DNA of 8,822 bases from assembly GCA_036266075.1 (NCBI GenBank), contig DATANV010000003.1:1-8822 (forward strand), read 5' to 3'. The stretch comes from VRUE01 sp036266075. Its GTDB lineage: Bacteria; Actinomycetota; Thermoleophilia; Solirubrobacterales; 70-9. The translations under genes and the position numbers were made by a program. The notes under the pieces were generated by a model. It was not told the origin of the DNA. It did not search any database and saw nothing but the letters and a program-made list of their open reading frames with translations. Shown here in pieces: positions 1 to 6,161 of this stretch (position 1 is its first letter; every line of letters begins with the position of its first letter).

Positions 1-1
1 G

Positions 2-160
2 CGCACGAGTCCCGGAACCGGCTACTCCGACGGCGTCTACAAATCGACGAGTACCCCCGGTCCCTTCTATGCATCGACCTTGAAATACAACCCTTCAGGC
101 GGCGGGGCCTATTGGAACCTGAGCCTGACGAACGGGATGACTGAGCCAGGCCGGGTTTGA
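2..160 (+). pseudogene. 3' remnant of an unidentified gene, cut by the IS element
   Basis: An open frame enters from the window edge and runs for 52 codons to a TGA at 158-160. That stop lies inside the left terminal repeat of the IS, so the last six or so codons (from about 143) belong to the IS. The native residues are rich in Gly, Ser, Thr, Tyr and Asn, with stretches such as GTGYSDGVY and GGGAYWNLSLTNG. This composition is typical of secreted or surface beta-rich proteins. Codon use fits a real gene, with G or C at most third positions. No family is recognised. Removing the IS does not restore a convincing long continuation downstream, so the original C-terminus is unclear. It could also be a short chance frame. 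Confidence 0.5.
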
Positions 161-168
161 CGGAGACC
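142..168 (+). repeat. Left terminal inverted repeat of the IS3 element
   Basis: This 27-bp end begins TGAGCCAGGCC and is the reverse complement of 1423-1449 except at its second base (G here, A on the complementary strand of the right end). It supplies the TGA that ends the interrupted upstream frame. Confidence 0.92.
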
Positions 169-211
169 CCGAAACCAGGATTCCTACCTGGAAGAAGGGA
201 ACTCCCAAGCC

Positions 212-514
212 ATGCCACGATAGAAGAAGTACCCCGATGAGCTGCTCGATCGCGGTGCCCGGATGGTCTTCGACTCCGGTCGCCCGATCGCCCACGTAGC
301 CCGCGACCTGGGCATCCACCACAAGACCCTGCCCAAGTGGGTGCGCCAGACCGAAGCCGATGCCGGCAAGCGCAAGGAGATGCTGAGCAGCCAGGAGCGC
401 GAGGAGCTGAAGGCCCTGTGCGGTGAGGTGCGCGAATTGCGCCGGGCTAACGAAATCCTCAAGAGCGCCTCGGCGTTTTTCGCCGCCGAGCTCGACCCAC
501 GCCGAACGAAGTGA
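212..514 (+). pseudogene. IS3-family OrfA (HTH protein) with a premature amber codon
   Basis: OrfA of IS3 elements carries the N-terminal helix-turn-helix that recognises the IS ends and a leucine-zipper region for oligomerisation; it is fused to OrfB by -1 frameshifting. The expected start is ATG at 212, preceded by the purine-rich stretch GAAGAAGGGA at 191-200. The frame reads MPR and then hits TAG at 221-223, after which the family sequence resumes at once (KKYPDELLDRGARMVF). The HTH (RPIAHVARDLGIHHKTLPKWV) and the coiled-coil part (EELKALCGEVRELRRANEIL) are intact up to the TGA at 512-514. Translation could restart at ATG 263, but that would remove about 17 residues just before the HTH and has no good ribosome-binding site. 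The lost codon is probably CAG (Gln), one C-to-T change away. Confidence 0.87.
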
Positions 515-1419
515 GTTCCTATATCGAGGAGCACCGCGAGCGCTTCGGGGTCGAGCCGATCTGCAGCACGCTCGAGGTGTCGGCCTCTGCCTACTACGAG
601 CGCGCCAAGGGCGAGCGCTCCGACCGCGAGATCGAGGACGAGCGCCTGCTCTCCCGCATTGCCGAGATCCACGAGCGCAACTACTGCGCCTACGGCTACC
701 GGCGGATGTGGATCGCCTTACGGCGAGAGGGCGAGGAGGTCGGCCGCGGCCGCGTGCAGCGCCTGATGCGAGAAGCCGGGATCCAAGGCGCCAAGCGGCG
801 TGGGAAGGCCTGGCGCACGACCAAGCCCGATCCCGATGCCCACCGCCGGCCCGACCTCGTCGAGCGCGCCTTCAGCGTCGAGGCTCCCAACCGGCTCTGG
901 GTCGGCGCTTTCACCTACCTGCGCTCGTGGGAGGGCGCCCTGTTCTTCGCCTTCGTGATCGACGCCTTCTCGCGCAAGGTCGTCGGCTGGTAGCTCGCCT
1001 CCCACATGCGCACCGACCTGGTGCTCGACGCCCTGCGGATGGCGCTGGGCCAGCGTGAGCCCGGCGCCGACTTCGCGTTGGTGGCACACACCGACCGCGG
1101 CTCTCAATACACCTCAGCCGACTACACCCAGGAACTCGACGACCACGGCGTCCTGGCCTCGGTCGGGTCCGTCGGCGACGCCTACGACAACGCGATGGCC
1201 GAGAGCTTCGTCGACTCCTTCAAGACCGAGCTGATCGCCGACCGGGTCTGGCGCACCCGCTCCGAGCTCGAGCTTGCCGTCGTGGAGTACGTCGCCTGGT
1301 TCAACAACGACCACCTGCACGAATCCCTGGACGATGTCTCACCTGCTGAGTTCGAGTCTCTCTACGCTGCAGCGGGGGATCAACGGATCTCCCTCAAAAT
1401 GAAGATTGGATCCAACTAA
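511..1419 (+). pseudogene. IS3-family OrfB transposase, interrupted by amber and lacking the first catalytic Asp
   Basis: OrfB provides the RNase H-like DDE (rve) catalytic domain. The frame starts at GTG 511, whose last two bases lie in the OrfA stop, and it is open upstream in the -1 frame, as frameshift fusion requires; no A-rich slippery heptamer is obvious. The N-terminal part has the family pattern (HRERFGVEPICSTL, then YGYRRMWIAL). The catalytic core begins PNRLWVGAFTYL, where relatives have Asp: codon 907-909 is GCT (Ala). A TAG at 991-993 follows VVGW. The frame then continues normally through HTDRGSQY (second Asp, codon 1093) and DNAMAESF (Glu, codon 1201), which gives the usual 35-residue D-E spacing, and ends in TAA at 1417-1419. 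Without both lesions the product would be about 302 residues, a usual OrfB length. Confidence 0.92.
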
Positions 1420-1422
1420 AAC

Positions 1423-1449
1423 GGTCTCCGTCAAACCCGGCCTGGCTTA
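1423..1449 (-). repeat. Right terminal inverted repeat of the IS3 element
   Basis: This is the mirror of 142-168, with 26 of 27 bases matching. The terminal dinucleotide is TA instead of the CA usual for IS3 elements. The repeat starts only 3 bp after the OrfB stop codon. Confidence 0.92.
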
Positions 1450-1766
1450 TGGGCATCATACTGTTCAATGTTGCTACCGCCCGCCGCTGTGACCATCCTA
1501 TATGGCGCTTTGTCGGGGGACGTGATTTTATATTGTGTCGGGCATTATTCTTATGTCGTGTGTGCTTCTTGCATCCATGGCAAGTCGGGCAGTCCGGAAC
1601 TGAGCTCTTCAGATTAAAATTCGGCAAAAGGAAACCTTTGTCGTCCCCAGGGGAAGATGGCCGCGCCCCTCGTTGGGCGCGCTGGTTCCTCTCGTCCCCG
1701 GGGTAATTCTTTGCCTCGATAAGGCCGTTTTCCGCGGTCGGCCGGGTTTTTGAGGTCATTGGAGGG
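1450..1766. other. Noncoding interval between the IS and the peroxidase gene, A+T-rich in its first half
   Basis: I see no convincing gene here. Open frames of 55-85 codons exist on the plus strand, but their products are Cys/Phe/Arg-rich and lack the third-position GC bias of neighbouring genes. Positions 1450-1625 are clearly richer in A+T than the rest of the window (for example ATTTTATATTGTG near 1525). Small inverted repeats occur: CTTGC/GCAAG with a 7-nt spacer (1568-1584), AAAGG/CCTTT around an AAA loop (about 1627-1639), and a 7-bp GC stem (1662-1681). The peroxidase promoter must lie here or within the IS, but no convincing -35/-10 pair and no IdeR-like iron box was seen. Confidence 0.5.
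1662..1681. repeat. GC-rich hairpin in the peroxidase leader region
   Basis: CGCGCCC (1662-1668) and GGGCGCG (1675-1681) form a perfect 7-bp stem with the 6-nt loop CTCGTT. No T-run follows, so an intrinsic terminator is doubtful. It could be an mRNA leader structure for the downstream gene or have no function. Confidence 0.35.
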
Positions 1767-3026
1767 ATGGACCCGAATCGAATACACAAGCCGGGCATCA
1801 CGCGCCGGGGTGTACTGGCCGGGGCAGCGATGCTGGGAATCGGTGTCGGCCTGGATCGCTTGCTTACCGCCCCTGAGTCCGGGGGCGGTGCCGGCACCCG
1901 CGGAATCGCCGTTCCGTTTTACGACGCCCATCAGGCGGGAATCGACACGCCCGCACAGGAATTCCTCGACTTTGCGACCTTCGATCTCACTAGCGATTCG
2001 GCCGATGACCTGCGCGACATCCTGAGGCAATGGACCGCGGCGGCAGCCGCGCTCACCGCGGGCCGGCAGTACGAACCCAACCTCGCAAATTCAAGCCAAG
2101 CGCCTATAGATACTGGCGAGGGGGTCGGGCTTGGGCCGTCTTCGCTAACGATCACGATCGGCTTCGGCCCCAGCTTATTCGGCTCTCGCGGTCGCGATCG
2201 CCTCGGGCTTGCCGGTCGTCGGGCCGACAAGTTGAAGGCGCTGCCGCCGTTTCAAGGTGAGAGCATCGACCCCGAGCGCTCGGATGGTGACCTATGCGTT
2301 CAGGCTTGCGCTGACGATCCGCAGGTTGCCTTCCACGCGATCCACGTTCTCGCCCGTCTCGCCAGTGGCGCTGCGACGCTGCGCTGGTCCCAGCAAGGAT
2401 TCGGGCGAACCTCGAGCACCAGCAGTTCGCAGGCGACGCCCCGCAACCTCATGGGCTTCAAGGACGGCACCGACAACATCCGCGCCGAGGACACCGAGGA
2501 GATGGATCGGTTCGTCTGGGTCCAGTCCTCTGACGGTCCCTCATGGATGGTGGGGGGCAGCTACCTGATTGCGCGGCGCATCCAGATTCTCTTCGATGTT
2601 TGGGACGCGACCACCCTCGAAGGCCAGGAACGGACGATCGGCCGCGAGAAGCTGAGCGGCGCCCCGCTTGGAGCCAAGGACGAGTACGACCCGGTCGACC
2701 TCGCAGCCGAGACGAACGGCTCACCGACCATCCCTGCCGATGCTCACATCCGCCTCGCCAGCCCAGGCTACAACAACGGCCAGCGCATCCTGCGTCGCGG
2801 CTATTCCTACTCAGAACCGCCGGAACCCGGCTCGGGGCAAATTGACGCCGGCCTTTTCTTCATCTGCTTCCAGCGCGACCCACAACGCCAGTTCATCCCG
2901 CTTCAACGTCGTCTCGCGGCTTCGGACGCGCTTAACCGCCACACGCTTCATGCGGCCAGCGCGATCTTCGCCTGTCCCCCAGGGGTCAGGCCGGGCGGCT
3001 TCGTCGGTGAAGACCTTTTCGCCTGA
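1767..3026 (+). CDS. efeB: EfeB-like DyP-type haem peroxidase, Tat-exported
   Basis: The 419-residue product is a dye-decolourising peroxidase of the EfeB type, which uses haem and peroxide outside the cytoplasm and is tied to ferrous-iron or haem-iron handling in EfeUOB systems. The N-terminus carries a twin-arginine signal (TRRGVLAGAAMLGIGVG, residues 12-28), so export is folded and haem-loaded. The distal motif GFKDGTDN lies at 230-237 (catalytic Asp233), the proximal haem His is probably His327 in AHIRLASP, and the conserved Arg is in LRRGYSYS (342-349). The end (GQIDAGLFFICFQRDP) also follows EfeB, and total length is close to the roughly 420 residues of E. coli EfeB. ATG 1767 abuts GGAGGG, which is too close for an ideal Shine-Dalgarno site; GAGG at 1752-1755 is better spaced. 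No efeU or efeO gene is in view, so the iron role is inferred. It converges on the minus-strand group with a 74-bp gap. Confidence 0.93.
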   Translation: MDPNRIHKPGITRRGVLAGAAMLGIGVGLDRLLTAPESGGGAGTRGIAVPFYDAHQAGIDTPAQEFLDFATFDLTSDSADDLRDILRQWTAAAAALTAGRQYEPNLANSSQAPIDTGEGVGLGPSSLTITIGFGPSLFGSRGRDRLGLAGRRADKLKALPPFQGESIDPERSDGDLCVQACADDPQVAFHAIHVLARLASGAATLRWSQQGFGRTSSTSSSQATPRNLMGFKDGTDNIRAEDTEEMDRFVWVQSSDGPSWMVGGSYLIARRIQILFDVWDATTLEGQERTIGREKLSGAPLGAKDEYDPVDLAAETNGSPTIPADAHIRLASPGYNNGQRILRRGYSYSEPPEPGSGQIDAGLFFICFQRDPQRQFIPLQRRLAASDALNRHTLHAASAIFACPPGVRPGGFVGEDLFA

Positions 3027-3100
3027 TCGGCGACAAAGCCGGACTCCCAACGCCGGCGAGATCCCATGACGACAACGATCGCCTCCAGTGCGGCTTGGGG

Positions 3101-3667
3101 TTAGCCGCTCGCGGCGCCCTCGGGCGCGGCGGTGGATAGCCCGCTTCCCGGGGTTGCTTCTTCTTCGTATTCGATGCCGCCGTTGGTGGTCGTTTTGGTG
3201 CTGGGGGTGATATCGGTTCCGTTATCGGTGTCGGCGGGCGTTGGCTGGGGCACGCAGTCTTCGTACTGTCTGTCGCTGCTGTCGCCGTCCGGGCAGGGTC
3301 CCGGGTCGGGGGGCGGTGGCGGAATCGGCGGTGGCGGTGGGGGTATGACGGGTCCGGGCGACGGGTTCTTCTTGGGCGGGGGGTTGCTCGGGGGTGCGCT
3401 CGAAGGGGAGGCAATTGGCGATGGGCCGAGGGATTCCTCCACGTGCTTGGCGACTCGCACCTGACCGTCCTTCTTCGTCTTCGAGGCTTTGCTCGCGAAC
3501 GGGCCGATGCGCCAAGTGATGTCGCCGCGGGCCGATAGGCCGCCGCCGAGTAGGAGCAGCGCCAGCAGGCCGCTGACTACGCACAGCAGGGTCAGGCGTA
3601 TATAGAGGCGCCGGTGGGCGCGGTCGAAGACTCCGTCCCAGTCGAAGTGCGCACCTCCGTCGCTCAC
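3101..3667 (-). CDS. Single-pass membrane protein with proline-rich extracytoplasmic tail, unknown function
   Basis: The 188-residue product has a charged N-terminus, one strong transmembrane helix (about residues 23-44, LTLLCVVSGLLALLLLGGG), a basic juxtamembrane segment (WRIGPFASKASKTKK, 52-66) and a long low-complexity tail. The tail holds a proline-rich run (about 83-124, including six and then five consecutive prolines), two cysteines (125 and 138) that could pair, and an acidic Thr/Gly-rich end. Membrane topology is not fixed by sequence alone. The GTG start at 3667 overlaps the stop of the preceding gene as GTGA, which implies translational coupling and probably a shared role. No family is recognised. 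Proline-rich tails of this kind often span or contact the cell wall, but that is inference. Confidence 0.75.
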   Translation of the reverse strand: MSDGGAHFDWDGVFDRAHRRLYIRLTLLCVVSGLLALLLLGGGLSARGDITWRIGPFASKASKTKKDGQVRVAKHVEESLGPSPIASPSSAPPSNPPPKKNPSPGPVIPPPPPPIPPPPPDPGPCPDGDSSDRQYEDCVPQPTPADTDNGTDITPSTKTTTNGGIEYEEEATPGSGLSTAAPEGAASG

Positions 3668-4110
3668 GAAGCGCCTTCTGGCGTTCCCGCCGTGGCTGGC
3701 GCCAACTCGCCCAGGCGCCGGCGGACCGAGTCCGCGGGGCCCTCCTCTTTCGCCTGCTGCCAGCGCATGTACGTTTCGACGAGCGCTTTGTCGAGCAGCT
3801 CTTTGCCGGCCTCTGGATTGCCGGCAAGCGCGGTCGCCATCTTCAGCAGGCCATCGGATTCTGGCTCGAGGGTCGCCTTTATCTCCTGGTCACGCTCGCG
3901 CAGCTTGGCCGAGAAGCCGCCAGGGCCTATCTGGAACTCGGTCAGGGTGGGCAGGAGGACCGAGATGAAGAGCATCCCCGAACCCAGGACGAGCATCGCG
4001 ACCGCGACCGAGCCCGCCAGTCCGCCGAGCGCGCCGTACACCATCATCGCCAAGGCGACGATGGGGAGCGTGAATCCCTTGGGGTCGATTGCCCGTTCTC
4101 TTGCCGACAC
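3664..4110 (-). CDS. Small two-helix membrane protein, unknown function
   Basis: The 148-residue product has a short polar N-terminus, two adjacent hydrophobic helices (about 13-33 and 35-55) with a very short Gly-rich turn, and a cytoplasm-like helical C-terminal part of about 90 residues with many Glu, Lys and Arg. Immediately after the second helix comes EFQIGPGGFSAKLRERDQE, an IGP...F..K pattern that recurs after the helix of the downstream partner. The GTG start at 4110 is supported by GGAG at 4120-4117, six bases upstream. The stop overlaps the next gene's start by 4 bp. No known family is recognised. The helical hairpin plus charged tail suggests a scaffold or partner subunit rather than an enzyme. 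Confidence 0.75.
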   Translation of the reverse strand: MSARERAIDPKGFTLPIVALAMMVYGALGGLAGSVAVAMLVLGSGMLFISVLLPTLTEFQIGPGGFSAKLRERDQEIKATLEPESDGLLKMATALAGNPEAGKELLDKALVETYMRWQQAKEEGPADSVRRRLGELAPATAGTPEGAS

Positions 4111-4133
4111 AGATCGCTCCAGCGCCTCGGTTC

Positions 4134-4154
4134 GCTCAGGAAATCTGCCTGAGC
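4134..4154. repeat. Perfect 7-bp inverted repeat upstream of the two-membrane-protein unit
   Basis: GCTCAGG (4134-4140) and CCTGAGC (4148-4154) are separated by 7 bases. The site sits in the 74-bp gap, 24 bp upstream of the GTG at 4110 on the minus strand. No T-run follows on either strand, so it is more like an operator or a leader hairpin than a terminator. It may set the downstream pair apart from the WS/DGAT-FxsA pair. Confidence 0.4.
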
Positions 4155-4184
4155 TTAACCGGAACTCCGGGGATCTTCTATTAG

Positions 4185-4658
4185 CTAACGGGGAAGCTGC
4201 GGGTCGTCCCGGTCGATCTCTTCAGCCGTCGCGTCGAAGTCGTACTCGCGGCGCGGCGTTTCCTCGCTCGGTGTCTGTGGGGTGCTCATCCCTATGACTA
4301 CGAAACGGCGCAGGAAGTAGGCGCGGGAAAGGCGGCGGACGATTGCTCGGGTCGGCGGGATGAGGAGAATCAGGCCGAAGATGTCGGTGATGAAGCCCGG
4401 CGTCAGCAGCAGGGTGCCACCGATCGCGATCATCAGGCCGTCGGCGACCTCGCGCGCGGGGAAGCGCCGCTCGGCCAGGGCCTCGTTGAAGCGCCGCCAG
4501 GCGCCGCGGCCCTGGTGGCGCAGCAGGAGCGAGCCGAGCAGCGCGTCGGCCAGCAGCAGGGCGAGGGTCGGCAGCACGCCGATCGCCTGCCCGACCTGGA
4601 TGATCACGTACAGCTCGACGAGCGGGACGACGATGAAGAGGAGAACGAGCGGAAGCAC
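4185..4658 (-). CDS. fxsA: FxsA-family membrane protein
   Basis: The 157-residue product matches the FxsA family. FxsA is a small inner-membrane protein; in E. coli its overproduction relieves exclusion of phage T7 by the F plasmid, and its normal role is unknown. The hallmarks visible are the N-terminal helix ending in PLVELYVIIQVG (12-23), a second helix (about 28-46) followed by LLRHQGRGAWRR, and the signature LLLTPGFITDIFGLILLIPP (83-102). The last 40 residues are polar and acidic and are probably cytoplasmic. Its GTG start lies 6 bp after the stop of the WS/DGAT gene with no Shine-Dalgarno sequence of its own, so re-initiation after the upstream stop is likely. The stop codon is TAG (4187-4185). 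Confidence 0.9.
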   Translation of the reverse strand: MLPLVLLFIVVPLVELYVIIQVGQAIGVLPTLALLLADALLGSLLLRHQGRGAWRRFNEALAERRFPAREVADGLMIAIGGTLLLTPGFITDIFGLILLIPPTRAIVRRLSRAYFLRRFVVIGMSTPQTPSEETPRREYDFDATAEEIDRDDPQLPR

Positions 4659-4664
4659 GACGGC

Positions 4665-6080
4665 TCAGGCCGGCGCCGCGGCTGCGATGGCCGCCTGCTC
4701 CAGCTCGTCCAGCGAGCGCTCGAGGCCCCGGGCCACCGTTTCCACGTCCTCCATCGAGTCGTAGTCGGCCAGCAGGCCGAAGCAGATGCGACCGTTGTAG
4801 CTCATGATCGCCACGGCCAGGGCGTGGTTCTGCGGCAGGAAGGCGACCGGGAAGACCTCTTCCAGCTCGCGTCCGAGCACATAGAGCGGCATCTGCGGGC
4901 CGGGCACGTTGGTGACGATCAGGTTGAAGAGGCGCGTCGAGAAGTTGATTCGCGCCGCCTGGGCCAGCAGGGTGGGGGGAGCGAAGTCGTTGAAGCGGGC
5001 GATCACCTCGGCGCCGAGCGCCTGTTTGGAGCGCTTCAGTCCCTCCATCTGCTCGGAGACGATTCGCAGGCGCCGCACCGGGTCCTCGACGTAGACGGGC
5101 AGCGGCCCGCGCATCGCCGCCAGTTTGTTGCCCGGCTCGCCGCGTTCGTCAGGGGTGCGAATCGAGACCGGCACCAGCGCCCGCAGCTCGAGCCCCTCGG
5201 TGCGGAGGCTGCGCTCGTGCAGCCATTCGCGCAGCGCTCCGGTGACCACGGCGAGGACGACGTCGTTGACGGTGCCGCCGAAGGTGTCCTTTATCCGTTT
5301 GAAGGTCGCCAGCTCCGAGCGCGCCCAGGTGAAGCGCCGGTGCGGCCCAATCTGCTGGTTGAGGGGCACGTCGGGCGCCGGGTCGGCGAAGGCACCGACG
5401 ACCTCGCTGAGTCCCTCCATCGCCTCGACCACACGGCGCGCCGCGGTCTCGGGGTGGCGGACCGCGGCGACCGCCCGCTCGGCCAGCTTGACGGGTGCCA
5501 CCGCGGCGTCGGTCGCGCCGCGAGCGATCAGCTGCGCGGTGCTCGGCTCGGGGTGCGGCACCCAACCGTCTTCGACCGGGGCCGGCTCCGGCACCGGCTC
5601 CATGTCGAAGAGGACGGTGCCGATGTCGACGCCGGCGATGCCGTCGACCGCGGCGTGGTGGGTCTTGGTCAGCAGCGCGAAGCGGTCACGCTCCAGCCCC
5701 TGCACCAGCCACATCTCCCAGAGCGGCTTCGAGCGGTCGAGCTGCTGCGAGAAGACGCGCCCCGCGAGCCGCTTGAGCTGCGCCTCGCCGCCCGGCTCGG
5801 GCAGCGCGGTGTGGCGGATGTGGTAGCTGAGGTTGAAGTTGACGTCGTCGGCCCACAGCGGCCGCCCGGCCTCCAGCGGCGGCACAACCAGGCGCTGGCG
5901 GAAGCGCGGCACCTGGTCGAGGCGGCCACGTACATGCTCGACCAGGTCGACGTAGCGCGGCGGCGGCCCCTCGAAGATCAGGATGCCGCCGATGTGCATG
6001 TGGCTGGACCCGCTCTCGTTGGTGAGGAACGAGGCGTCGACGGCGGTCAGTCGCTCGAGGTGGCCAGCGGTTGGCTCCAT
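4665..6080 (-). CDS. Wax ester synthase / acyl-CoA:diacylglycerol acyltransferase (WS/DGAT)
   Basis: This enzyme transfers an acyl group from acyl-CoA to diacylglycerol or a fatty alcohol, giving triacylglycerol or wax ester for lipid bodies at the membrane. The 471-residue length is typical. The N-terminal domain has LTAVDASFLTNES (11-23), PLWEMWL (119-125) and the active-site motif HHAAVDG (141-147), with His142 as the catalytic base. The C-terminal domain has NDVVLAVV (272-279), the PVSIRTP segment (304-310) and NVPGPQMPLY (391-400). Residues 161-260 contain the usual variable linker. ATG 6080 is the first possible start because an in-frame TAG lies four codons upstream. No Shine-Dalgarno sequence is seen, but a promoter-like hexamer pair would start RNA at the ATG. 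It heads the minus-strand group and is followed by fxsA. Substrate preference cannot be read from sequence; mycobacterial tgs paralogues are relatives. Confidence 0.95.
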   Translation of the reverse strand: MEPTAGHLERLTAVDASFLTNESGSSHMHIGGILIFEGPPPRYVDLVEHVRGRLDQVPRFRQRLVVPPLEAGRPLWADDVNFNLSYHIRHTALPEPGGEAQLKRLAGRVFSQQLDRSKPLWEMWLVQGLERDRFALLTKTHHAAVDGIAGVDIGTVLFDMEPVPEPAPVEDGWVPHPEPSTAQLIARGATDAAVAPVKLAERAVAAVRHPETAARRVVEAMEGLSEVVGAFADPAPDVPLNQQIGPHRRFTWARSELATFKRIKDTFGGTVNDVVLAVVTGALREWLHERSLRTEGLELRALVPVSIRTPDERGEPGNKLAAMRGPLPVYVEDPVRRLRIVSEQMEGLKRSKQALGAEVIARFNDFAPPTLLAQAARINFSTRLFNLIVTNVPGPQMPLYVLGRELEEVFPVAFLPQNHALAVAIMSYNGRICFGLLADYDSMEDVETVARGLERSLDELEQAAIAAAAPA

Positions 6081-6086
6081 CCTTGA

Positions 6087-6114
6087 AGGCTAGCTGTGGC
6101 CCGCCGCCCGGCAA
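6087..6114 (-). promoter_or_regulatory. Predicted leaderless promoter of the WS/DGAT gene
   Basis: On the minus strand TTGCCG (6114-6109) and TAGCCT (6092-6087) are separated by 16 bp, and six bases follow before the ATG at 6080. Initiation about 7 bp after the -10 would place +1 on the start codon, which agrees with the absence of a Shine-Dalgarno sequence. This rests on pattern only. Confidence 0.45.
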
Positions 6115-6125
6115 AGCCTCGCAAG

Positions 6126-6154
6126 TTGGGTCGCAAGCTACGCACCGGTACTCT
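6126..6154 (+). promoter_or_regulatory. Predicted leaderless promoter of ispH
   Basis: TTGGGT (6126-6131) and TACTCT (6149-6154) are separated by 17 bp. The ATG at 6162 begins 8 bases after the -10, so transcription would start at or next to the A of the start codon. No Shine-Dalgarno sequence precedes this ATG. The site therefore also argues against the upstream in-frame GTG at 6096 as the real start. Confidence 0.55.
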
Positions 6155-6161
6155 GTGGACG

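Larger units (their letters stand above)
142..1449 (+). mobile_element. IS3-family insertion sequence, inactivated copy (1308 bp)
   Basis: The element is bounded by 27-bp inverted repeats that match at 26 of 27 positions. It holds two overlapping frames in the IS3 arrangement: an HTH OrfA in one frame and a DDE OrfB in the -1 frame relative to it. The length is within the usual 1.2-1.5 kb range for IS3 elements. The left tip is TG and the right tip is TA rather than the usual CA, which may be a point mutation. No target duplication is visible: the flanks read GAC before the left tip and TGG after the right tip. Small hairpins occur just inside the left end (CCAGG/CCTGG at 175-191 and GGGA/TCCC at 197-206), the second covering the OrfA ribosome-binding region. 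Two amber codons and a missing catalytic Asp show that this copy cannot make its own active transposase; it could at most be moved in trans. Confidence 0.93.

Noticed and set aside
212..1419. Genome-wide reassignment of TAG to glutamine
   Set aside because: TAG is the natural stop of ispH (7131-7133) and of the fxsA-like gene (4187-4185), so the two ambers in the IS are most simply mutations.
3038..3057. GCCGG/CCGGC pair as terminator between the peroxidase gene and the convergent unit
   Set aside because: Only 5 bp with a 10-nt loop and no T-run; too weak in GC-rich DNA.
3132..3464. Glycine-rich plus-strand frame of 110 codons
   Set aside because: It is the complement of the proline-rich tail of the minus-strand membrane protein; proline codons read as glycine on the other strand.
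4515..6086. A 523-codon open frame on the plus strand opposite the WS/DGAT gene
   Set aside because: It is a GC-bias shadow: the product is low-complexity, rich in Arg, Gly, Asp and His, with no family motifs, and the minus-strand gene is a clear WS/DGAT.
6096..6161. Upstream GTG start for ispH adding 22 residues
   Set aside because: The added residues are basic and absent from the family, no ribosome-binding site precedes the GTG, and the promoter-like pair fits the ATG at 6162.
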